The translations under genes were made by a program, and so were the position numbers. The notes beneath the pieces are model-generated. The model was not told the DNA's origin, ran no database searches, and worked only from the letters and a program-made list of their open reading frames with translations. Shown one piece after another: positions 57,001 through 60,159 of a stretch of DNA of 64,000 nt (position 1 is its first letter; every line of letters begins with the position of its first letter). The stretch comes from Allodiplogaster sudhausi (taxonomy: Eukaryota > Nematoda > Chromadorea > Rhabditida > Diplogasteridae), in NCBI GenBank assembly GCA_945643635.1, contig CALZFC010000005.1:8672001-8736000 (forward strand). The letters run 5' to 3'.

Positions 57001-58793
57001 CTTCTACACTTCCGACTACTCAGGCACAAGGCCTAAAGTGGTACCCTTCCTTTCTTTCTCCCCATCTCTTCCATTTCTTTCTTTTCTCTTCTCTCTCTCT
57101 CCAATTCAGATTCATTCTAGTTAAGGTTTCGCACCTTAAACTCTTCGTTTCTCTTTCTCTCTTCTCTTCCATCATTTAAGCCTCATTCAGCCACCACATG
57201 ACATTTCATCATTACTAAGTATTGATTGATCGAGAAGTATATGTGTTGTTGTTGATTCCAGTCAAGAAGACTACCATTATTGAGTAATCACTTCTTCGTT
57301 GGTTTTGCTCTCCAAGGATATAAATCCATTTGTTGTTGTTCTGTGATTCTACCGTCAAGTGACTTATCAAGAACACTCGAGTCATTCGATTGCCAGGAAA
57401 TCTTTACTTCTGCCAAGATGCTGAACAGGGTTGCGAGTAAAGACGGCAACCGAAACAGAGCGAGTAAAAATGCAGTCTATTTAGCTTCCGCCCCGGGTAG
57501 AACTATATGGCATATATACATACATAGTTCAAAGTTTTTGTCGATTTTGTTCGATAATGCTTTGTGAATTCTCTACTTTTATTCGATTTCTTATTCTGGC
57601 CGACGGTACTGTATCTCGGCTTATATGTATGTATGTAGTTCTACCAAAAAACCGGAAGCCAAATAGACGGCTTTTTTGTTCGCGCAATAATGCGTAGAGA
57701 AGATCCCTTCTGATCTCCTGGGCAGCAGGGAAAGCAAGGCTTTCAATTGGTTATGCAGGGGGACCGTCCGCAATCCCGACGGACGACCCCTTCTTCGCAG
57801 TTCCCGCTGCTCAGACTGGTCATTGCACTTTGATAGAAGTAGGCAAAATACTAAAGTGGACAGTTAATGAGTATGAGAATGGTGATATCTGGAGAAGAAC
57901 GTTAGGAGCGACATCAAAGCTTTTGCAGCTCTTATAAACATTGAATGGTTACGAACAGAAGAACGACTGGGAGGGTAGGCAAGAAGAAAATGGGTAAGTC
58001 GCGAGAAATAGTGGGAGACAAGGTCAGGTTTTGCAGGCGGCACGGCCGTAATTCCAACGGCAGACCCTTTCTTCGCCGTTCCCGCATCTCCGACTGGTCA
58101 GAGCATTTTGCATCTTTGCACAAAAGAATGACCATCATTCTGAATATCTGTAAAATGGTAGATATTTTTGCAACTTAATAATTTCAATTCAGGAGCGAAG
58201 CCGAAAAAAGCGACAGGCGCAGAGGTATGAAGATTATGCATACGTGCTTGAGGGAATTATTTCAAATATGTTTCCTGCAGGCGAGCCGACCGGATATTCA
58301 GGATTGCTGGACGAAGGACCCGGAATACATGGTTGAGCATTTCCACTTCCTTTCTGGCGTCCTCTCTAAATCTTGCAACGATTCGCCTTCTTTTTAGCCA
58401 TTCGGGAATTTGTAATCGCAGTATAATAATTGATGGACCTAAGATTCTGAGTCACAGCTGACTCAGAATCTTAAATCATTTTATTTTTATTAATATACTA
58501 GAAAAAGATATTATCAACGGATAATAAGATTTATTACGATGCAAGATAATTATTAATCCTTACATGCATATGTATATCCATCCAGTTTTCGTCAGATTTA
58601 TCTCCATCCAATCTGTTTGCTACTAACTAAAAATAGAATACTCAGCTCAAGTGGAATAGAGTCGTAGGAATTGCAGGCTAAAAAGAAGCCGACCGGAGCG
58701 AAGAAATCGAAGGAAGGAGACGGCGGCAAAAAGAAGGACAAAGGGAAGAAGTCGAAGAAGGCCACCAAGACTGACTCCAAGCAAAAGAAGTAA
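36240..58793 (+). CDS. single-pass membrane protein with repeated cassette exons, split by nested retrotransposons
   Basis: Exons are 36240-36250, 36408-36472, 36621-36832, 37043-37075, 37375-37420, 37531-37590, 57759-57818, 58037-58096, 58193-58224, 58281-58331 (optional) and 58677-58793. The sum is 747 nt in phase: 248 residues, or 231 without the 51-nt exon. The N-terminus (MTSDESDYDFNELLGK) is short and acidic. The transmembrane helix is VFLYLIIAGGILLLILVIAI, and a Lys-rich cytoplasmic tail follows. Three 20-residue cassettes follow (GGPAGIPTDDPFFTVPADQT, GGPSAIPTDDPFFAVPAAQT, GGTAVIPTADPFFAVPASPT), then a Lys-rich C-terminus. Cassette differences fall at third codon positions, which supports the chosen phase. 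Introns after 36832 and 37420 begin with GC. An in-frame stop plus AATAAA just after 36832 offers a short isoform ending FKKAILFL. Topology N-out/C-in is inferred. Function is unknown. Confidence 0.72.
37626..37630. other. target-site duplication of the BEL/Pao element, left
   Basis: GAGCG immediately before the 5' LTR is repeated at 57458-57462 immediately after the 3' LTR. A 5-bp TSD is normal for BEL/Pao integrases. Removing the element restores an intron of about 336 bp. Confidence 0.92.
37631..38633 (+). repeat. BEL/Pao 5' LTR
   Basis: 1003 bp, TG...CA bounded. It contains T-rich tracts and, near its 3' end, the ATG at 38598 that opens the first element ORF, so the ORF begins inside the LTR. 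Confidence 0.92.
38598..39391 (+). CDS. BEL/Pao 5' ORF with 19-residue repeats
   Basis: The ORF opens inside the LTR (MLNRVASKDGNRNMVRR), crosses the primer-binding site and continues for about 264 codons. A 57-bp unit repeats six times (38880-39200), giving DDLLPHSNVDAHRKVEEVK per unit. The tail is basic (KKGRNKKKKS). It precedes the DUF1759-like gag segment and is probably an N-terminal gag extension. The stop at 39391 separates them, and the same frame reopens downstream. No known domain is seen in the repeats. Confidence 0.6.
38872..39210 (+). repeat. 57-bp tandem repeat, 6 copies
   Basis: TCGAATGTGGACGCCCACCG recurs with starts at 38891, 38948, 39005, 39062 and 39119, plus a diverged sixth at 39176. 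The period is exactly 57 bp, so the protein frame is kept. The first five copies are almost identical. Confidence 0.92.
39756..40424 (+). CDS. BEL/Pao gag segment, DUF1759-like
   Basis: After a basic/acidic lead the sequence reads LPHLTLRTFNGDLEDYETFM and KMSLTGKALTMLDGL, then NFLERRYG. These are hallmarks of the gag-related domain that precedes the protease in BEL/Pao polyproteins. The frame differs from the 5' ORF, so a shift lies near 39740. The correct frame is lost again around 40345, where the other frame continues with KLTEIIKNEEYTAAMKNSL. Confidence 0.75.
   Translation: MPSAAQMAAREQQQRRLPSREEEEESLSRIRDRREDRRPQLPHLTLRTFNGDLEDYETFMVHFKDTIDSRDDLSNYEKMQYLKMSLTGKALTMLDGLTLSGHDYQYAINFLERRYGVNNLALPSLHAELEAIPAGARTLEEQSEVLSKAHAITRKLKRVTKGVDMDAHLQMKILEKFSSKTQDEIIRWQLTEMRTASSSLPPLPSYFVSSPRSSRTRSTQQP
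40421..40908 (+). CDS. BEL/Pao gag C-terminus with three zinc knuckles (frame-broken)
   Basis: A Gln/Asn-rich stretch leads to three cysteine/histidine knuckles: CVFCGKHDSSQNC, CFRCLQKGHSY and CSRCQKPHHEALC. They lie in successive frames, so single-base shifts occur near 40698 and 40775. The triplet arrangement is usual for BEL/Pao gag and would bind element RNA. Confidence 0.7.
40900..42015 (+). CDS. BEL/Pao aspartic protease and start of reverse transcriptase
   Basis: The protease has the catalytic signature VMLDTGATISLVS (about 41053-41091). Farther on, AYLPHHGVLRPDKPSKPIRI and VFDASASESGGKSLN mark the beginning of the BEL-type reverse transcriptase. The frame departs from homology near 42010-42015, and the RT core continues in the next frame. 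The downstream remainder of this frame (to 42373) is a shadow. Confidence 0.78.
42015..43685 (+). CDS. BEL/Pao reverse transcriptase core and RNase H
   Basis: RT motifs are FIMADIEAAFLQVRL, YRFTSAPFGATQSPYLL and the catalytic box TYVDNLFVDA, which has YVDN where YVDD is common. An RNase H-like domain follows with LVAFADASKQAQAACLY, GETNALTMASRMLLY and ALFSDSMISLSWLM, then ASEDNPADLATRP. The frame is lost near 43650, just before the integrase. Confidence 0.8.
   Translation: MEKIPSLLLRIRSARTFIMADIEAAFLQVRLREDQRDLFRFMWLKNPLEPVSIENLQIYRFTSAPFGATQSPYLLAASRSLVEMEQKKKGLNSLQKHVLSQLQLNTYVDNLFVDATDWNKLEIYSYLKKLFASIGMNVREFCSDDIEFQNSIPEEDRGIFGRQKMLGQSWSQEEDALLLSGALKKELEQQVTRRNALSELASHYDTCGFLCPLMLPMKIYIQKVWAKEQKWDDHVSIELAREFVEMAKGIRSFDFSLPRPLKMSEINYLVAFADASKQAQAACLYWCSDGEVQLLLARSTVAPRKEKDAPTIPKGETNALTMASRMLLYTAKAFQNLPRPPRCHIALFSDSMISLSWLMNKKQSNSVYVKNRVAETLKNLSETISLLSVHTHVPTLRVLHVASEDNPADLATRPAEGTTIDKTESIWWQGPSWLAEELPRIIQENQTTFKENVIDEREVVAAAAEKQPTPAPPYRLSTVINAGRVQTFKRLRRATTLALRYVRQLKRRIDIAKEERQTPQKSAVDPPSREELSEAASGSCTRQALSTRFNHQETDN
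43640..44746 (+). CDS. BEL/Pao integrase
   Basis: The zinc-binding end has HKQQMHSGAQHTVNQLRLRY and CVTCKKAHGK. The catalytic core shows the DDE residues in GIDFAGPI, SDQAPTFR and PWKGGTYELL. The usual aromatic residue before the third acidic residue is replaced by TY. The tail shifts frame near 44690, and the DUF5641-like part continues in another frame. Confidence 0.8.
   Translation, partial: TSTLNQIQSPGNRQLKLIKDEHGIWRCGHTRLDYADLPDSARFPIFLPFSYEARHFIRLIIEDVHKQQMHSGAQHTVNQLRLRYWIPKAVARAKSVISRCVTCKKAHGKAFRYPESPPLPPERVQFIRPFLDIGIDFAGPITVKGEKEREKAYFLLITCLSTRAIQTELITDLSAKTFLNAFRRFCARRGVPRSVLSDQAPTFRLAENLLTKQISDAVSEEMADKDFKWSFTTAFSPWKGGTYELLIGSVKIAIQKTLGRRIVSRDDLATLLAEAEATVNSRPLTALKDQNSTSIVTVRPIDFLWPSIQLTSVVIDEADDKNTDPDYPSLGTTANRFAIECAYSDSLSHAARLRNGERNTSSDSQTER
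44700..45135 (+). CDS. BEL/Pao integrase C-terminal (DUF5641-like) region
   Basis: WREEYLIRLSDRAV, then VDEIVLLKDENQNRSHWEYG and RVLSVSQS, match the C-terminal domain found after BEL/Pao integrases. A 36-bp segment encoding SSSTKTSARRGQQPPHRRRR-type sequence is partly duplicated near 45030-45100. The stop is at 45135. Confidence 0.65.
45417..46214 (+). CDS. extra BEL/Pao 3' ORF: coiled coil plus three zinc knuckles
   Basis: After a CTGCTGCAG acceptor-like site an open frame runs through MLAGIAKKKTGRQN to a coiled coil (LERLTTMEEKINNFEEKIDK). Then, after one shift near 45970, it reaches CPFCAGPHPPINC, CESCLKNQGRDGEHEC and CPFCHKTIHHLSLC. These knuckles repeat the spacing of the gag knuckles at 40.6-40.9 kb, but no DUF1759-like part is present. 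The position between pol and the 3' LTR suggests a spliced accessory, gag-like RNA-binding protein. I do not know a named family. Confidence 0.6.
46282..46428 (+). repeat. BEL/Pao 3' LTR, left fragment
   Basis: The first 147 bp of the LTR match 37631-37777 and end in CCATTT at the gypsy insertion point. The rest resumes at 56602. Confidence 0.92.
46425..46428. other. gypsy target-site duplication, left
   Basis: ATTT is repeated at 56598-56601 after the gypsy 3' LTR. The uninterrupted 5' LTR has a single ATTT at the matching place (CCATTTATTG), so this is a true 4-bp TSD. Confidence 0.93.
46429..46738 (+). repeat. gypsy 5' LTR
   Basis: 310 bp, GC-rich 5' half, with an AATAAA at about 46618-46623 that may serve as the polyadenylation signal. 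It is identical to the 3' LTR except near 46677 (T/A) and 46734 (A/T). Confidence 0.93.
46739..48803 (+). other. gypsy leader region
   Basis: About 2 kb between the primer-binding site and the gag ATG. It holds T/C-rich sequence, a (CT)n tract at 47961-48005 and a purine-rich stretch (48350-48550) with open but repeat-encoded frames. I see no conserved domain. A packaging signal or internal start element is likely by position only. Confidence 0.5.
48804..49781 (+). CDS. gypsy gag
   Basis: The ATG at 48804 opens MAPAKSTTNAVVQQQILRSL. The capsid-like region includes YDPKAESINEFCIRFNDYI, SKLSTLRQGTATVEDFARQV and LVNGLRNNIKKGVL. In place of a CCHC knuckle the C-terminus is an Arg/Gly/Tyr-rich nucleic-acid-binding tail (RGRGQYRERP, NWRGGRGRGGRG). 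It ends at a stop at 49781 after a hydrophobic string (ITIMAMLIGFLA). The next ORF continues in the same frame. Confidence 0.8.
   Translation: MAPAKSTTNAVVQQQILRSLRALPPKYDPKAESINEFCIRFNDYITLNELSEADAINILACLLPTEIRRVYNKIDRGILGGCQLIPVIEALIQALKEPEFTTVARSKLSTLRQGTATVEDFARQVNRLIDDAYPTQRTRENDEMKKSQLVNGLRNNIKKGVLRANPSSFTEAIQAAKFEEAIAELDDDLVQRINNLQLSHREPQEPAPEVNFMRQFQRSYPDHRGGHYGSSSWSGNYNARRGFRSAPPFRGRGQYRERPGEYNDRSRDRDRYNNQSDRYQHNNPRSRSRSQPRQDNWRGGRGRGGRGPRAVHFITIMAMLIGFLA
49782..50985 (+). CDS. gypsy glycoprotein-like (envelope-like) ORF
   Basis: The frame of gag reopens directly after its stop. The hydrophobic string ending gag would serve as a signal peptide if the stop were bypassed or the message spliced. 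The ectodomain-like part (first Met at 49842) carries many cysteines, an N-glycosylation sequon (NISE), and the segment WSPEELKTEPCSHIPLI. It then becomes Thr/Pro/Ser-rich like a mucin stalk (from about 50640). It resembles the N-terminal half of a viral surface glycoprotein more than any retroviral enzyme. Placement between gag and pol is unusual for gypsy elements, whose env normally follows integrase. No transmembrane helix follows. The frame breaks near 50980 and there is an in-frame stop at 51167. Confidence 0.55.
50980..51595 (+). CDS. gypsy mucin-like Thr/Pro stalk (frame-shifted continuation)
   Basis: The Thr-rich composition continues in the next frame (PSTTTTTSTTAKPTTTEIPS and related), interrupted by a stop at 51167-51169. 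It ends in a Pro-rich segment (YRVLPPLPLTVPAPTPTG) and a stop at 51595. Low-complexity ACA/ACC codons dominate. Dense O-glycosylation is predicted if secreted. Confidence 0.5.
51564..51971 (+). CDS. gypsy pol N-terminal linker before RT
   Basis: The frame starting near KEHLYSPVFIAL reads IVKNISDQPVMLKQGAQIAA and ends LRELIMKHRDAFQIE. This matches the segment that normally lies between retropepsin and RT in gypsy polyproteins. No DTG/DSG retropepsin signature precedes it. A one-base shift near 51970 separates it from RT. Confidence 0.6.
   Translation: MYSPVFIALPENRMTHDEIAIYNISCHDEIKHLEFQPFLCQSPRELTQVIVKNISDQPVMLKQGAQIAAATAIESSTAEYIPPEADWESGLPQAQPDDDKNLTEIVQVDSKHLQPKETKKLRELIMKHRDAFQIE
51952..52893 (+). 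CDS. gypsy reverse transcriptase
   Basis: Typical Ty3/gypsy RT: HHIQLRRDARLPAPVIRHIP, WRFTVDYRPINAIT, FTTLDLFSGFFQIEL, MGLCGAPATFQRAM, the catalytic box VISVYLDDILIV, and FLGMVNYFRRFIPQYA of the connection. The frame is lost at 52885 in GAGGGG, one base before the RNase H sequence VIETDASGIAIAAVLL. Confidence 0.88.
   Translation: MLSKLNENLGHYRGPIKHHIQLRRDARLPAPVIRHIPMGKQEEVDRQVEMLLRQNVIRESTSTVLSAPVLTRKKDSTWRFTVDYRPINAITEPEPIALPTTDELLLETAGAKYFTTLDLFSGFFQIELREEDRHLKIYEFNRLPMGLCGAPATFQRAMQLIRKETGNVISVYLDDILIVSPTFEEHMEKLKKALKAIEKFGLKLSPRKCKFASPSVQYLGFVINANGLQPNPDKITVIKEYPAPKNQKGVQVFLGMVNYFRRFIPQYAEVIAPLTRLTGNVPFKWEKEENDAFEIAKTLMTTAPVLANPMRGY
52887..53760 (+). CDS. gypsy RNase H and integrase N-terminal part
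   Basis: RNase H: ETDASGIAIAAVLL, LETEALAIVWAIMAFRQYIY, TDHRPLVSLLKRKD and FNSVPDALSRY. Integrase zinc-binding: HFHEKTCAHAGTRRT and CESCQKLKSLPRD. The core begins at MERVHLDI and then breaks. The next frame resumes directly at YIDAFSKF, so the bases for the usual stretch between the first catalytic Asp and DAFSKF are missing. Confidence 0.85.
53752..54705 (+). CDS. gypsy integrase core and C-terminus
   Basis: After the break the core continues with DAFSKFTIADPIPDQ, ITDRGTNLLSAEF, NGQAERAIRTLQ and SPFFVMYGREPILP. The C-terminal domain has GDEVLLRG and an acidic-then-basic tail to the stop at 54705. No chromodomain is present. Confidence 0.85.
   Translation, partial: YIDAFSKFTIADPIPDQTSKSIIEVFLKRVCYVHGTPRQLITDRGTNLLSAEFEETLQALGIEHTTSTPYRHRANGQAERAIRTLQEAMAPRVNKRQNDWDLVIANTVFAINALQNTTIQKSPFFVMYGREPILPEDNELCKPTTGLQTDMRRFEKEIRQRQSDCWKAVRKHIEDAQETQVENYNRRHNSHTHRIDDGDEVLLRGAPRANKLADRSARPVRVVRTDGSKVYVEVRQGHEVAWHKDNVRRFHRREEEEEDDEDEQRQADKITITVPRKKKPTRDIIIDPPTPQTQPPTYSKRGNRMIKKTRNDDFLYY
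54706..55612 (+). other. gypsy region after integrase
   Basis: AT-rich at first, then CT-rich. A 53-bp tandem duplication (units starting 55525 and 55578) places two copies of ATAGATGGCTGGATCCGAGG. The first copy opens an 11-codon reading frame. The second is the start of the coiled-coil ORF. Confidence 0.6.
55613..55993 (+). CDS. gypsy 3' accessory ORF, coiled coil
   Basis: An intact 126-codon frame opens with MAGSEVDKLNWELEKLRWET and is almost entirely heptad-patterned (LERTQLAAARNEREG, LRREVAALKQQLQKKK). It sits where env lies in many gypsy elements, but has no signal peptide or membrane segment. It is uninterrupted while pol is broken. Function is unknown. An assembly or accessory nucleocapsid-like role is possible. 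Confidence 0.6.
   Translation: MAGSEVDKLNWELEKLRWETGSQRVILKRIEEELKACETTVRTRNETLDGVEAQLRELRNEERRMETRIADLTAQLERTQLAAARNEREGTISEHQLWSRLNRREGESAELRREVAALKQQLQKKK
56276..56287 (+). other. gypsy polypurine tract
   Basis: AAGTAGGGGGGA-type run directly before the 3' LTR, the expected primer for plus-strand synthesis. Confidence 0.85.
56288..56597 (+). repeat. gypsy 3' LTR
   Basis: 310 bp, two differences from the 5' LTR, followed by the ATTT target duplication. Confidence 0.93.
56602..57457 (+). repeat. BEL/Pao 3' LTR, right fragment
   Basis: 856 bp that complete the interrupted LTR and end CGAAACA, followed by GAGCG. It repeats the LTR-internal ATG (57422), which here runs into host intron sequence. 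Confidence 0.92.
57458..57462. other. BEL/Pao target-site duplication, right
   Basis: GAGCG, matching 37626-37630. Confidence 0.92.
57475..57668. mobile_element. MITE-like inverted-repeat element
   Basis: The left end GTCTATTTAGCTTCCG is the inverted copy, with one mismatch, of the right end CGGAAGCCAAATAGAC. A second inverted pair (GTAGAACTA / TAGTTCTAC) lies inside, and CATACATA / TATGTATG strings sit further in. It is about 194 bp with no coding capacity and no clear TSD. It lies in the intron just right of the BEL element. Confidence 0.6.
58441..58472. other. perfect hairpin in intron
   Basis: A 14-bp stem AAGATTCTGAGTCA / TGACTCAGAATCTT closes on a CAGC loop, between the optional 51-nt exon and the last exon of the membrane-protein gene. 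It contains two TGACTCA/TGAGTCA (AP-1-like) boxes in opposite orientation. Confidence 0.8.
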
Positions 58794-59425
58794 AAGGCCG
58801 CCTCTCTTTATCTTCTCTCACTCTTTTCTCTCTTATCTTCTCATGTTCTGGATAAAGAGATTTAATTTTAGTCTGTTTAAGAAACACCTTAAATGTAAGA
58901 TAAGAACACCATTTTTCATTCGTACTCCTCCAAGCACTAATAATTAGCTCGACTAAACACAGAATGATCGACTATAAACATCTCCAAACTGAAATGTGGA
59001 TCTTCTGGCAAGCGTCAACTCGAGTCTGATACATGGCTTGAGCTGCCCAGGATGTGAACCGAGTACTTAACAAGTCTAGCATCTTTCCTATAGAGCGCCT
59101 CACAAGATTTGTTGATTTTATAACGGATATAGTCCGTTATCATTTTCGTTTGACGGCTAGTCACAGCAGGCGGAGAGCAATGGTCGACCTGTATCTTTCC
59201 CCCCAGAGAACCTTGGAATGAGAGCCGAACAGAAACAAACAAATTTATTTATCGAGGAACCCGTTAAGGAAAGTCAATAATATTTAATATCGAGACAGAA
59301 TACTCAGAAAACGTAAGTAGATGTCCATGCCTTTGCCACGATGCACGCCCACGTCACTGCGCCTTCGCACGCCAGCCACTCGGAGCCCTTTGAGTCCTTC
59401 TCGACAACTCCTCCGTCACCACGAC
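58794..59425. other. intergenic
   Basis: 3' flank of the plus-strand membrane-protein gene. A small inverted repeat (ATAACGGA ... TCCGTTAT) lies near 59120-59140. No gene is supported. Confidence 0.5.
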
Positions 59426-59672
59426 CAGAGTTGGAAACTGGCCCAACATTTTTGGGCCCGGCCGGCCCTTAGGGCCCAGAATCTCGGCCCGGCCCGGCCC
59501 TCAGATTTCGGGCCCTTCAATTTTGCCCTCGAAATTTGGGCCCGGCCGGCCCGATTATTTAAAAATGTCAAATTCCAATTTTTAATTCGTCATTTTCTTA
59601 GCGAAACTTAGTTCTTTGGGCCGGCCCTCATTTTGCGCCGGGCCGGGCCGGCCCGGGCCCGTTCCACCTCTG
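59426..59672. mobile_element. non-autonomous hAT element (MITE) rich in GGGCC
   Basis: It begins CAGAGTTGGAAACTGGCCC and ends as the inverted form of CAGAGGTGGAACGGGCCC. The flanks are an exact 8-bp duplication, ACCACGAC, at 59418-59425 and 59673-59680. The terminal CAGAG and the 8-bp TSD are hAT hallmarks. The inside is built of GGCCCGGCC-type repeats around an AT-rich centre. It has no coding capacity. Confidence 0.88.
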
Positions 59673-59680
59673 ACCACGAC

Positions 59681-60159
59681 TGAATATCCCAGTCTCTATC
59701 CGTTCTGCCTTGGGTGTCACCGAAAAACGAGAGACTCGAGATTCAAATAATGTAAGTACTAACTGCCTATTGCCATAATAACATACACAGGAGCAACACA
59801 AATAAGCACGTGAATAAAGATCGACCACAAAGTACTCTCCCAATAAGAGAGAGAAAAAGAGAGAGAGCATAGAAATGAGTAGCCCAGAAAGATAGGAATT
59901 CTGGTGCACCTGGCAGGCCAATGGTGATGAAGTGAACATGCATTCCGCTTATTTAATTTTTGTGACGAACAAAAGTAAATAATTTCCTCTTAAGATTCAT
60001 TATATTTTATTGTATTTATAATTTCTTGATGATTTTTAATTAATATTTCCTGATTCATGAGTGTCATTTCCAGTATGGCACAACAAAGACCGCGTTTATC
60101 GGGACGCTTTATGACTTGAGCAGCGAGGAACGACGAATGAGATTCGATCCCAGCAACGC
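59681..60159. other. intergenic
   Basis: No gene is supported between the hAT element and the stop of the minus-strand membrane-protein gene. Confidence 0.5.

Larger units (their letters stand above)
37631..57457 (+). mobile_element. BEL/Pao LTR retrotransposon, split by a nested gypsy element
   Basis: The LTRs start TGTTTCCG and end CGAAACA and are 1003 bp each (5': 37631-38633; 3': 46282-46428 plus 56602-57457). I counted about six differences between them. Without the nested insert the element is 9.65 kb. The sequence after the 5' LTR begins TGGTGCGTCGG, a plausible tRNA primer-binding site. The order is an N-terminal repeat ORF, gag with DUF1759-like domain and zinc knuckles, aspartic protease, RT, RNase H, integrase, a DUF5641-like end, and an extra zinc-knuckle ORF. 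Several frame breaks interrupt gag and pol. The bases before the 3' LTR are pyrimidine-rich instead of the expected polypurine tract. Confidence 0.92.
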
